From: Nitrosomonas sp.
Lineage (GTDB): Bacteria; Pseudomonadota; Gammaproteobacteria; Burkholderiales; Nitrosomonadaceae
Assembly: GCF_019635155.1 (NCBI RefSeq)
Contig: NZ_JAHBZY010000016.1
Location: forward strand, 21,664 to 85,663
Direction of reading: 5' to 3'
DNA length: 64,000 nucleotides
The translations under genes were made by a program, and so were the position numbers. A model generated the notes under the pieces. It worked only from the letters and a program-made list of their open reading frames with translations. It was not told where the DNA came from and did no database searches. This document shows positions 18,670-29,989 of the stretch, in pieces. Numbering within the stretch: position 1 is the first letter of the stretch; every line of letters begins with the position of its first letter.

Positions 18670-20724
18670 CTACGATTGGGTTTGTTTACTTTCCGCAGGT
18701 TTTCGTTTGTTTTTTGTTCTAGTGGTGGATTTACCGCCGGATTGGACAGCTGACCTGTTGGTATCACTTGCGTCGCTTGGGATTTCAGACGGTACATTAA
18801 CATCAGATTTTCCAGACTCTTCGGTTGATTTCGGAATCTTTGGTCTTTTCTCATTCCTTTCATCCGGTGAAATCACTTCATGATTCGTTTGTCCTTTAGG
18901 TATCCAGATTTTTCCGATTGGCACATAGTCCAGCTTGCGCTTACTTCCATACATCAGATTGACCATGCCGCGTGATACAAAAATTGCTGTGAATACAGAA
19001 GTTAAGATACCTAAACAAAGCACCACTGCAAATCCTTTGACCGGACCTGAGCCGAAAGCAAACAGAGCGATACCCGCAATCAACGTGGTGATGTTGGAAT
19101 CTAGAATCGTACCGAAAGCACGTTCATAGCCGGCATGAATTGCAAGTTGCGGAGATAATCCTGCCCGCAATTCATCGCGAATTCTTTCATTGATCAGCAC
19201 GTTTGCATCAATCGCCATGCCGACTGTTAATGCAAGTGCAGCCATGCCGGGAAGCGTCAACGTAGCTTGCATAATGGATAATAAACCGACCAGAAGCAAT
19301 AGATTAAGACCAAGAGCAAGCACGGAGATTACGCCAAAAGCCGTGTAGTAAACGGCTATAAAAATCGCAACAGCGATGAAACCATAGAGTGTTGAATTAA
19401 AACCACGGGCGATATTATCAGCACCCAGGCTTGGTCCAACCGTGCGTTCTTCGATGATATCCATCGGCGCGGCTAGTGCTCCGGCACGCAATAACAATGC
19501 GACATCTCGAGCTTCCATACTGGTCATGCGGCCGCTGATTTGAACGCGCCCGCCGCCGATTTCTTCCCGAATGACAGGTGCTGTGACAACTTCGGCTTGA
19601 TTTTTTTCGATCAGAAGTATCGCCATTCTTCTGCCGACATTATCCCGTGTCAACTGTTTGAAAATTCGCGAACCGTTGTTATCCAGGTTAATATGCACGG
19701 CGGGTTGGTTATCTTTATCGAAACCAGGCTGTGCATCCGTGATACGTTCACCGGTCAATAGGACTTGCTTTTTAACAAGTATCGGTATACCACCGCGCTC
19801 TTCGTATAATTCGGTACCAAATGGCGCTTTTCCGCGTATTGCAGCATCCAGATCGTGCTCGTCATCAACCATACGAACTTCCAATGTAGCGGTTCGTCCG
19901 AGAATCTCCTTTGCCTTAGCGGTATCTTGTACGCCCGGTAATTGAACAATAACCCGATCCGAACCGGCTTTCTGGATAATAGGCTCCGCGACCCCCAGTT
20001 CATTGACACGATTACGTAGCGTCGTGATGTTTTGTAAAACCGCGGCATCTTGCATACGCAACTGTGCTTCCGGACTAATAGTCGCTACCAAATGATTGCG
20101 GTTGCCGATATCTTCATAACTAAACCCGAGATCGGAGAAAGTGTTTTTGAGTTCGGCTTCCGCTTGAGCGCGTGTTTCGGCATCGCGGAATTTAATAATC
20201 AGTTTTTTAGCTTGTTTTTCTAAACCGGCGTAGGCAATTTTCTTTTCGCGCAATGTGCTGCGAATATCGGCGCTGTATCGATCGAGAGATTTCTCGAGTG
20301 CGCCGTCCATGTCCACTGCCAGCATGAAATGAACACCGCCACGGAGATCCAGTCCCAAGTACATGGGGAGTGCTCCCAAACTTGTCAGCCACTGTGGAGA
20401 ATTCGGCAACAGATTCAATGCGATAATGTAATCGTTGCCAAGTGTTGACTCCAATAAATCTTTTGCTTTGATTTGAACGTCGGTATCGGCAAAGCGTACT
20501 TTGACGCTGCCTTCTTCAAGATAGATTCCATCCGTCTCAAGATTGGCTTGTTTAAGAGTATCTTCTACACGCTGCATCAGAGTCGTGTCGGTGCTGACGC
20601 TAATGCGTAACGGCGAAATCTGTACAGCCGGTGATTCACCATAAAAATTCGGCAGTGTGTAGAGTAAGCCTAGTAGTAGTGAAACCGCAATAATCAGATA
20701 TTGCCAAAGTGCGTAGCGGTTCAT
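18670..20724 (-). CDS. secD: protein translocase subunit SecD
   Basis: A 684-residue SecD: an N-terminal membrane span, the large periplasmic P1 head domain, and a C-terminal bundle with GLDLRGGVHFML near 130, SLGADNIARG and ALTVGMAIDANVLINERIRDE. It is longer than the roughly 615-residue Escherichia coli protein because of a C-terminal cytoplasmic extension of about 65 residues (from about 620) rich in Lys, Ser, Glu and Pro and apparently disordered. The rest of the protein looks intact. yajC lies 79 bases upstream. Confidence 0.97.
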   Translation of the reverse strand: MNRYALWQYLIIAVSLLLGLLYTLPNFYGESPAVQISPLRISVSTDTTLMQRVEDTLKQANLETDGIYLEEGSVKVRFADTDVQIKAKDLLESTLGNDYIIALNLLPNSPQWLTSLGALPMYLGLDLRGGVHFMLAVDMDGALEKSLDRYSADIRSTLREKKIAYAGLEKQAKKLIIKFRDAETRAQAEAELKNTFSDLGFSYEDIGNRNHLVATISPEAQLRMQDAAVLQNITTLRNRVNELGVAEPIIQKAGSDRVIVQLPGVQDTAKAKEILGRTATLEVRMVDDEHDLDAAIRGKAPFGTELYEERGGIPILVKKQVLLTGERITDAQPGFDKDNQPAVHINLDNNGSRIFKQLTRDNVGRRMAILLIEKNQAEVVTAPVIREEIGGGRVQISGRMTSMEARDVALLLRAGALAAPMDIIEERTVGPSLGADNIARGFNSTLYGFIAVAIFIAVYYTAFGVISVLALGLNLLLLVGLLSIMQATLTLPGMAALALTVGMAIDANVLINERIRDELRAGLSPQLAIHAGYERAFGTILDSNITTLIAGIALFAFGSGPVKGFAVVLCLGILTSVFTAIFVSRGMVNLMYGSKRKLDYVPIGKIWIPKGQTNHEVISPDERNEKRPKIPKSTEESGKSDVNVPSEIPSDASDTNRSAVQSGGKSTTRTKNKRKPAESKQTQS

Positions 20725-20803
20725 GGGTATCAGTCGAAAATTAGAAAAGTAAAATGGTTATAAAGCGAAAACTAAAGGATTGCGTAGCCTTTTTCAAAGC
20801 TCA

Positions 20804-21238
20804 TTATTTGTTTTCGGTGTTGGATTTGCTGTCCTGGATTTCTGCAACCGGCTCAGCTTTATTATTATCTGCTTTGATTGCTTTGGCTTTGGGTGTTTTA
20901 CCTTTCGGTTCAACGCTTCTTAGCGTTCCTTTGGGTAAAAGGGTTTGTACCGAAGATTTTAAAACTGTGATTTCAATGGCCGGTGCTATTTCGATGATGA
21001 CATAGGATTCGCTGACATTGAGAATTTGCCCTAGAATTCCGCCATTCGTGATGACTTCATCACCTCTTTGCAGTGCTTCGACCATTTGTTTATGTTCTTT
21101 TGCCCGTTTTGCTTGAGGGCGAATTAACAGGAAATAGAACAGAACCAGTATACCGACCATCGGTAATAACGTTATCCAACCGGCTTCATTCTGTGTTGTT
21201 GCAGCAGCTTGGGCAAATGCGTCACTAATCAGCATCAT
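20804..21238 (-). CDS. yajC: preprotein translocase subunit YajC
   Basis: A 144-residue small membrane protein with one N-terminal span and the YajC core LIRPQAKRAKEHKQMVEALQ, GDEVITNGGILGQI. The C-terminal third is lysine-rich and low in complexity. The start is placed at the ATG-ATG pair at 21233-21238, preceded by AAGGAG (21242-21247) at good spacing; an upstream in-frame codon at 21262 adds eight residues that do not resemble the family. YajC associates with SecDF. Confidence 0.94.
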   Translation of the reverse strand: MMLISDAFAQAAATTQNEAGWITLLPMVGILVLFYFLLIRPQAKRAKEHKQMVEALQRGDEVITNGGILGQILNVSESYVIIEIAPAIEITVLKSSVQTLLPKGTLRSVEPKGKTPKAKAIKADNNKAEPVAEIQDSKSNTENK

Positions 21239-21281
21239 AATCTCCTTATACCAAAAGCGCACATATTAGCATGATGACCGC

Positions 21282-23398
<2,117 letters not shown>

Positions 23399-23405
23399 GC
23401 GGCCT

Positions 23406-23411
23406 ATTATA
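23406..23411 (-). promoter_or_regulatory. candidate -10 box of the queA cluster
   Basis: A perfect TATAAT on the reverse strand ends seven bases before the queA ATG. Transcription would begin at or next to the start codon, giving a nearly leaderless message. No good -35 lies 16-18 bases upstream, so the promoter call is moderate. Confidence 0.45.
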
Positions 23412-23510
23412 CCGGTTGCACCGGGTTTTCCGTTTGCGCAACTTGCTGTAGTTCGGGTTTTCAGTGATAATTGCGCCTTCTGTTGATTCAATCAGACAGT
23501 TCAACCGCAG

Positions 23511-23597
23511 GCCGAGATGGCGGAATTGGTAGACGCACGGGACTCAAAATCCCGCGATGGTGACATCATGGGGGTTCGATTCCCCCTCTCGGCACCA
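23511..23597 (+). tRNA. tRNA-Leu (anticodon CAA)
   Basis: An 87-base tRNA with CCA encoded. The acceptor stem is GCCGAGA paired with TCTCGGC, followed by A and CCA. The anticodon stem CGGGA/TCCCG closes the loop CTCAAAA, giving anticodon CAA (reads UUG). The long variable arm (GATGGTGACATC) marks a class II tRNA, and GGTTCGATTCC forms the T-loop region. It is divergent from queA. Confidence 0.97.
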
Positions 23598-23716
23598 GTA
23601 GCAGCAACTCAAGAATATCGTATCCTCCTTTAATCAGTCAGCATATCCGCCATGCTCGGTGGTGCTGCCTTATGATTTCAGTTGAAAATCTATCAGGCAG
23701 AAATTTTCCTTCAGCA

Positions 23717-23785
23717 CCGGTTATCATACTATTTCATCTAAGATTTTTTAATTTTTTACAAATTCTGCGGGGAATTTTTTGAATA
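23717..23785 (+). repeat. diverged ~70-base repeat, copy A
   Basis: It begins CCGGTTATC and ends TTTGAATA like the copy at 24221-24290, and most bases between can be matched without large gaps. The positions corresponding to the two DnaA boxes of copy B are degenerate here (TTTTTACAAATTCTGCGG). Confidence 0.5.
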
Positions 23786-24220
23786 AAGGTCAAGGAAAAA
23801 TTGAAACGATTATCGAGCAAAGGAAGGTGGGTAATCGACCGTCTATAAGAATCTTCCTGTTCTGCAGTCGTGCTTTTCCTATATTTTCTGAATTTTCAAT
23901 TAATAAAATCCTGTAACAAGTGGATTTATATCGTAAAAACATCAAATATTGATTGATGATAGAAACCTTTAATGCAGCGGTGGTTTGGATAAAGCGAAAA
24001 AGTTACGCCTAGTGAATAGCAGGTGCTTCTATAGATTTTTTGGCATGAGATACATCTAAATCTCAGCAGGATTCTAGTGTATCGAAAAATAAAATTGACT
24101 AACACATCATGCTAACAAGTCAATTGAAGAAACAAAATTAGAGTTTGATGACGGCTTAACTCGATGACATTACGCTATTCAGGGGAAAATGGTGCTCGTG
24201 TAAAAGTTTCCATTAAGAAT

Positions 24221-24290
24221 CCGGTTATCGCATTATTTTACATAAGATTTTTTTCATTATCCACAAAATCTGTGGATAACTTTGTGAATA
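24221..24290 (+). repeat. diverged ~70-base repeat, copy B, with DnaA boxes
   Basis: It is the partner of 23717-23785. This copy contains TTATCCACA (24257-24265) and TGTGGATAA (24271-24279), two perfect DnaA 9-mers facing each other across five bases. Confidence 0.5.
24257..24279. promoter_or_regulatory. facing pair of consensus DnaA boxes
   Basis: TTATCCACA and its exact complement TGTGGATAA are separated by AAATC. A third box with one mismatch, TGTGGATTA, lies at 24450-24458, and an AT-rich tract lies between. The arrangement suggests a DnaA-binding locus. Confidence 0.6.
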
Positions 24291-24656
24291 GTTACCGGTT
24301 TTGATCGATTATGTACCGATATTCTAAGGGTTTTTCTTAGATTGATTAATTATTTAACATCATAATTATATGTTATTTATCAAATGGTTGAATATTTTTT
24401 CCGATTTTTGTTTGAAAATTCGGAAATGATATTTGTCACTTTCTCTAACTGTGGATTACTTTATTTGTCAAGTGGAAATTTTTTGCTTCGATGATCAATA
24501 AGATTAAGCGGGGGATCGGATTGTGATTCGGTGATAAAGGGGATGGAGGTAGCTGGATGAAAGCGGTTACAAACAATCATTGGACTACCTCATGACTGAG
24601 AATGTCGAAAAAATCATATTCCAGTTATTGAGAATTAATTCTGGTATTTCATGTAA

Positions 24657-25163
24657 TTAATCGTCGTATTTACGGTCTTTTTTGGGTGTGTAGGAGTCAA
24701 ACTCGTAATTCATTGAATGACCGCGTTGTTTCATGATAACGGAAATCACGCTAGCGCCATATTTGAGACAGGGTATGGTTAGTCTGTCATCCTCAACAAC
24801 GGCATAGCATTCACTGAGGTCAATGGTATTGACAATCGGGCAATTCGTGACATCGACTAATTTAACGTCGGTCACCAAACTGGTATCGTTATAGGTCGTA
24901 ATGATAGCGGTGCCATTTTTGATAAGAATATCAGTTGCGATGGTATGGTCGCTTAATGCGAGCTGATTCAGGCCGGCATTCGCTAAGCAGGCATCTAATT
25001 TGCCATCGATGAGATTTCTGACGATTATTTGAGAACCAGCGATGCTGTTATCGACGATAAAAATGCTACTGCCTTGCACAGCAACCGGTTCCGCCAGTAC
25101 CGGTTGCATGCCTGATAAGACTAAAGAAGCGGCAGATACGATTGATACTAGATATTTTTTCAT
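24657..25163 (-). CDS. exported protein of unknown function
   Basis: A 168-residue protein with a clear Sec signal peptide (MKKYLVSIVSAASLVLSG..VLA, cleavage near residue 24). The mature part is beta-rich in appearance, has four cysteines (in LDACLAN, TNCP, SECY and IPCL) that could form two disulfides in the periplasm, and ends in a charged KKDRKYDD tail. I recognise no family. It is isolated: the gene-free DnaA-box region lies downstream and a 218-base gap separates it from chpA upstream. A spurious overlapping frame on the same strand at 25066-25347 was disregarded. Confidence 0.7.
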   Translation of the reverse strand: MKKYLVSIVSAASLVLSGMQPVLAEPVAVQGSSIFIVDNSIAGSQIIVRNLIDGKLDACLANAGLNQLALSDHTIATDILIKNGTAIITTYNDTSLVTDVKLVDVTNCPIVNTIDLSECYAVVEDDRLTIPCLKYGASVISVIMKQRGHSMNYEFDSYTPKKDRKYDD

Positions 25164-25381
25164 AAAATAAATTCCTTGGATTAATATGAATCGGCTTATG
25201 AGTCGCTACGCATGCTTCAATTATCTGAATGATCATAGCCAGCGCATGGGATTTTAAAGATTTTTGAATAGTCAGTGTGGACCAATTTTTCGGTAGACGC
25301 AGCGTAATTGCCATGTGCTGCAAAGAAAATTGCCAGGGCCCCAGCAATCCTGAATATCATACTTTCAAGCCAAGTTTAAAA

Positions 25382-28300
25382 TCAGTGTGATACAAATTCT
25401 GATAAGTGATTGAGCAATTCCTCTTCCTTGTAGGGCTTACCAAGGAATACGTTAACCCCTAAATCTTTAGCGATTTTCTGGTGTTTCTCCGCAGTACGGG
25501 ATGAAATGATGACGACCGGAATAGCGGCTGTTTTGGGATTGCCACGGACATTTTTGATGAGCTCAAAGCCGTTCATTTTAGGCATTTCCAGATCGACCAA
25601 CATAACATCCGGGGTGTTTTCTTGCAAAATGCTGACAGCTTCCGCACCGTTCTTGGCAATCAAAACATCGCATCCTTCGCGTTCCAGTAGGCGGCATGTC
25701 ACTTTTCTTACGGTTAATGAATCGTCTACCACCAATACTGTGGGTGTTTTGACCGGCTTTTTATGAGAGGCATTAAGAAGCTCGGCAACGGGTGTATTGA
25801 AAACCTGCTGCACATCGTTTCGTTGCAGCAATTTGACCGGATTCAGAACCAGGATGACTTCGCCGTCCGCGGTAATGGTAGCGCCTTCCACGCCGGGTGC
25901 TTGTGCAAGCTGATCACCGATGTTTTTGGCGATGATTTCACTGTTGCCGGTCAGTTCATCAACTTGTATGGCCAGGTGTTGCGTGCCGCTATGCAGGAAC
26001 AATATTTGCCCTGATTGATCGAGGGCGGGAGGGGCGCTGGGTTCTCCCAGCAGATGCGACAGATGCGCGAATCGATATTTCTTTTCATTCAATTCGATGG
26101 CGTGATGCTGGTAAATCCTGCGCAAGATTTCCGGATCGAATTCGCGATGATGTTCGACGATGAAAGCTGGAATTGCATAGTTTTGTTTACCGGCTCTTAC
26201 CATGAAAGTTTGCGTAACGGACAAAGTGAGCGGCAAGTGTATGGTAAAAGTTGTTCCTTGACCGGGAACGGAGTTGACGCTGATTCTTCCGCCCAGCAGT
26301 GAAATTTCATTTTTGACAACGTCCAGACCGATGCCGCGACCGGCGATGTCGTTTACCGTATCGGTAGTTGAAAGTCCCTGCTTAAAGATTAATGCAATGA
26401 TTTTATCCTCGTCCAGAGCTTCATTTTCCTGAACCAATCCAAGCCGTTGCGCTTCGGCGCGGATGCGCGATAAGTCAAGGCCGCGGCCATCGTCGCTGAC
26501 AGTGATGATGACTTCGTTACTTTCTTGCCGCAATTGAATCGACACCTGTCCTGCTTCCGGTTTTCCGGCTTTTATCCGTTCCGCCGGTGCTTCGATACCA
26601 TGTGCGATGGCGTTGCGCAGCATGTGCTCCAGTGGCGGGTTGATTTTTTCCAGGATATTACGGTCAATCTCAACATCCATGCCCTGGATATCCAATTGCG
26701 CTTTTTTATCCATATCGTCCGCAACTTGCCGGGCAATACGATAATATCGTTCAGCGTAATTATTGAACGGAATTGTGCGAATCTGCAGCAGTGACTGCTG
26801 CAACTGGTGATTGACCGATGCTTGCTGAGCGACCGCTTCTTCGGCGATGGTATGGGTTGTCCGCAGACTTTTTTGCGCGGCGATAATGTCGTCGACGCTT
26901 TCCGCCATCATACGCGTCAATTCCTGGAAACGGGTAAAACGATCGAATTCGAGCGGGTCAAACGATGGTTCGTTGTCCTGTTGTTGCGCAAGATGCGTTT
27001 GCATTTGTGTTTCCGCCTGAATCTCAACCTCGCGCAACTGATCGTGTAGACGATGGGTGCTTTCAGCCAGATCTTGCAACGATTGTTTGAAGCTGCTCAA
27101 TTGCGCTTCTACTTTGGAGCGCAAAATGCTGGCTTCGCCCGAGTCATTTACCAGCCGGTCGATGAGTTCGGAATTGATGCGGACAATTGTTTTCGATTGC
27201 AGCGATTCAATTTTATCGATAGGCGATGGTACAGACTCGGAAATGATAACCGGTGCTACCTGCTGATTTGTAGCAATCGTGTCCATTCCACGATTTTGAA
27301 GTTGCTCGATCCGATCACTGATTGCGTCAAATTCATTTTCCAATTGATCTAACACAACATCCGAAATATTGTGTTCACGGAAAGCCGATTCGACATGGCT
27401 TTCCATGGCATGGATCAATTCTCCAAGATGCAGAGCACCCGCCATGCGGGCGCTGCCTTTCAGGGTATGCAGCAATCGCAGCATTGCCCGATGAATATCC
27501 TCGTCTTGCGGTAACATGCGCCAAGCACGCAGTTTGCCGCCGATTAGAGGGATGGATTCATGCGTTTCTTCAAGGAAAACCTGAATTAATTCCGGATTGA
27601 TCGATTCGAAAGATTCGGTAACCGGAGTTTCGGGAATAACCAATTCCGGCGCTGCTGGCGGCTCTGCCGATGAGACTTCAATCTTGTCTTGAACGCGATC
27701 CTCAACGGCAGCGGTGCGGACAGCCGGTGCTTGTGTTTCCGTTTCCGTAAGTGATGGTTGCGTTGCGGTCAATTCAGCGAGGAGCGCTTGTGCCTCGAGT
27801 AATAAAGCATCGGCGTCAACCTCGGCGGTTCCTCGTTGGCGCAAGTCATGACACCAGTCGGAATAAGCTTGGTGCGCATGGTTAATGAAATCAATGAGCG
27901 GCTGAGAAGCGAGTTTTTTTGCCTGTAACCAATCATTTAATACTTGCTCCACTTTCCAGGCGATCTCGCTCATTTCTTCGAGTCCGACCATGCGGCCGCT
28001 GCCCTTGAGCGTATGGAACCCTCGCCGTAAATCGCGCAAGGTATCATGATCGGTTACGTTGACATGGCACTTTTGCAAGTCATGAGCGATGTTAACCAAC
28101 ACCTCATCCGCTTCTTCGAGGAAGATTGCGAGTAACTCCGAATCTCTTTGCACATCCTGCTGTTGGACGGTTGCAATGGCCGTTTCTGCTGCAATGACGG
28201 GGACGGTTGCGATATTTTCCGGTGGCAACGGCGAGTTGATGGACGCCGGTTTGAGGCGGAATAATGCCAACGCTTCTTCGATAATATGATAGCTATCGGG

Positions 28301-29950
28301 TTGTCCGCTTTTGCTCGCTTCGATAAAAAAGCTCAAGCTGCTTAAACCATCGACCAGCAAGATTTGCTCGGCTTCGATGATTTGATATTCCGGGTCGAGT
28401 AATTTATTGATCAAATTCTGACAATGGTTCAATAAGATATTGGCACGTTCCAGATTGAGCATGATGAGCGCGCCGGATATCTGCTTGAAAAATTCCGGAA
28501 GCAGAGACAATTCCGAGCGTTTGGACGGTTCGAAAAAGAACTTGTCCAGAATGCTTTCGATTTGATTCAGATTCGCCAGAATTTCCTGCGCGACGTGCGT
28601 TTGTATGTCAATTTCCTGGGTTTTGCTGGCGATTGCATTGAATGTCGGTGCTGACGGCAATTCGTTGGTCGTGACATCGCCCGCAGTGATTCCGATCAAG
28701 CGTGAAGTAAGAATATCTACCTGGTGCGGCAAGTCAGGCGATAGCTTGTCAAAATCGTCGATGATGGTTTCGATCAACAACAACGCAGTGGCCATTTCCA
28801 TTGCCAGCTCTTCGTTCATATCTTGCGGTTGCGCGTGCAGATAAGCTACGGTATTGCCAATGGCATCGATTAATTTGATCAATGGCGCACAGTTTGTTTG
28901 CTCGGCTTGATGTCCCAGCCAATCGATATATTCAAGCAGTGGCGGCAAACTGTTCTCATGTCCGGCACAAAATTCACGCCAGATATCGTTGGTTTGCATC
29001 AGCGTGTCACGCAATCTTTCGAGGATCGGATTTAAAGCTTCAGATTCTTCAAAAGTCCGTGCGTGATCACTGGCGTTTTGGCCGGGCCAGGTATAGCACT
29101 GCTTGATGTCGTTGGTGCGTTGTCCCGTCGATTCGCTTTGGGAGATGTGATACAGCAATTCACGCAATAACACGGAGGTTTCGCTGCGTGTATCTGCGGC
29201 CAAATGGCGGATCGTTTGTTCGATTTTGCCGCATAGGCGGCGGACCGGCAGATCGATCTGACCGGCTTCGAGTGACATCAGACTTTCCAGAAAGCCGCCG
29301 GTAACCCACCAAAATGATCGCTGTTCGGCTGTGCCTGGAAATTCCTCGATTGCGGCAACCGCAGCGGTCATTTGTTGCAAGCCGCTCTGATTGGAAGGAT
29401 CACGTAGCCATTTCAACAAGCCTGCTTGAAAGTCGGCAGCCAATTTCTTGACGGATAGCTTGGCAGTTGCAGCATCAATATGCGCTGCTTCGGCTTTTAG
29501 AGCCGGATTTCCGGCGAGTTTTGGAAAAAATAGATCGCTCTCGGGTGCATTTTGATAACCGTAAACTTGCATTAATTCGCGATATGCCGGAAATAGCCGC
29601 AATGGGTTCTCTTCAGCGCCGTCAATCAGCTCGTTCAAATAGAATAACAATGCTTTGGTGGATTGTTTCAATGCATCGAAAATTGCCGGATTGGGCTCGA
29701 TTTTCTTAAAAATAAGCGCATCGACCAATTGTTCCATTTTTTCGGTGACGACGGTCGTGCTTGTTAAATTCAGCATCTCCAGTAGTCCGTCCAATTGATG
29801 GATATAATTGCGGCAATCCTTGATGAGATTGTCGTTGTCAAGGTGCTTGCTATATACCTCCAGATTCTGATCCATCAAAGAGAAAACTTGATAAATTCCA
29901 TCTTTGATGCCGATGATTGAAGCAATATTTAGTTTCGGTTGAGCACTCAT
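25382..29950 (-). CDS. chpA: ChpA-like hybrid chemotaxis histidine kinase of a Pil-Chp type system
   Basis: A 1522-residue CheA-type kinase. The first ~600 residues are a helical region typical of ChpA. Two phosphotransfer domains follow with active histidines H646 and H828 (both HTLKGS). Then come a dimerisation segment, a HATPase domain (about 1100-1240, with DDGRG and GRGIGLD), a CheW-like domain (about 1245-1385) and a C-terminal receiver with phospho-acceptor D1453 and K in LGKPY. Pseudomonas ChpA is much longer with more phosphotransfer domains. pilJ lies 39 bases upstream in the same transcript. The partners expected are PilG/PilH receivers and PilI. Confidence 0.92.
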   Translation of the reverse strand: MSAQPKLNIASIIGIKDGIYQVFSLMDQNLEVYSKHLDNDNLIKDCRNYIHQLDGLLEMLNLTSTTVVTEKMEQLVDALIFKKIEPNPAIFDALKQSTKALLFYLNELIDGAEENPLRLFPAYRELMQVYGYQNAPESDLFFPKLAGNPALKAEAAHIDAATAKLSVKKLAADFQAGLLKWLRDPSNQSGLQQMTAAVAAIEEFPGTAEQRSFWWVTGGFLESLMSLEAGQIDLPVRRLCGKIEQTIRHLAADTRSETSVLLRELLYHISQSESTGQRTNDIKQCYTWPGQNASDHARTFEESEALNPILERLRDTLMQTNDIWREFCAGHENSLPPLLEYIDWLGHQAEQTNCAPLIKLIDAIGNTVAYLHAQPQDMNEELAMEMATALLLIETIIDDFDKLSPDLPHQVDILTSRLIGITAGDVTTNELPSAPTFNAIASKTQEIDIQTHVAQEILANLNQIESILDKFFFEPSKRSELSLLPEFFKQISGALIMLNLERANILLNHCQNLINKLLDPEYQIIEAEQILLVDGLSSLSFFIEASKSGQPDSYHIIEEALALFRLKPASINSPLPPENIATVPVIAAETAIATVQQQDVQRDSELLAIFLEEADEVLVNIAHDLQKCHVNVTDHDTLRDLRRGFHTLKGSGRMVGLEEMSEIAWKVEQVLNDWLQAKKLASQPLIDFINHAHQAYSDWCHDLRQRGTAEVDADALLLEAQALLAELTATQPSLTETETQAPAVRTAAVEDRVQDKIEVSSAEPPAAPELVIPETPVTESFESINPELIQVFLEETHESIPLIGGKLRAWRMLPQDEDIHRAMLRLLHTLKGSARMAGALHLGELIHAMESHVESAFREHNISDVVLDQLENEFDAISDRIEQLQNRGMDTIATNQQVAPVIISESVPSPIDKIESLQSKTIVRINSELIDRLVNDSGEASILRSKVEAQLSSFKQSLQDLAESTHRLHDQLREVEIQAETQMQTHLAQQQDNEPSFDPLEFDRFTRFQELTRMMAESVDDIIAAQKSLRTTHTIAEEAVAQQASVNHQLQQSLLQIRTIPFNNYAERYYRIARQVADDMDKKAQLDIQGMDVEIDRNILEKINPPLEHMLRNAIAHGIEAPAERIKAGKPEAGQVSIQLRQESNEVIITVSDDGRGLDLSRIRAEAQRLGLVQENEALDEDKIIALIFKQGLSTTDTVNDIAGRGIGLDVVKNEISLLGGRISVNSVPGQGTTFTIHLPLTLSVTQTFMVRAGKQNYAIPAFIVEHHREFDPEILRRIYQHHAIELNEKKYRFAHLSHLLGEPSAPPALDQSGQILFLHSGTQHLAIQVDELTGNSEIIAKNIGDQLAQAPGVEGATITADGEVILVLNPVKLLQRNDVQQVFNTPVAELLNASHKKPVKTPTVLVVDDSLTVRKVTCRLLEREGCDVLIAKNGAEAVSILQENTPDVMLVDLEMPKMNGFELIKNVRGNPKTAAIPVVIISSRTAEKHQKIAKDLGVNVFLGKPYKEEELLNHLSEFVSH

Positions 29951-29989
29951 TGTTCAGTACCATCAATTCCTGTTGAAATCAGCATCGCA

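Larger units (their letters stand above)
23598..24656. other. 1.06-kb gene-free AT-rich region with DnaA boxes
   Basis: No credible coding sequence is seen on either strand. The stretch is AT-rich and holds two related ~70-base blocks (23717-23785 and 24221-24290), a facing pair of perfect DnaA boxes, a third near-perfect box, and a very AT-rich tract at about 24341-24400. It begins at the 3' end of tRNA-Leu, a common integration site, but no integrase or att duplication is visible. Confidence 0.6.

Noticed and set aside
24221-24460. Chromosomal replication origin oriC
   Set aside because: DnaA boxes are present, but dnaA/dnaN/rpmH/parAB are absent and gene orientation gives no sign of divergent replication; kept only as a DnaA-binding locus.
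23511-24656. tRNA-Leu as the edge of a genomic island
   Set aside because: No integrase, no duplicated tRNA end and no foreign genes follow; the next genes are ordinary chromosomal ones.
25066-25347. Open frame of about 93 codons overlapping the exported orphan gene
   Set aside because: It lies on the same strand in another frame, has no ribosome site or family resemblance, and conflicts with the signal-peptide-bearing gene at 24657-25163.
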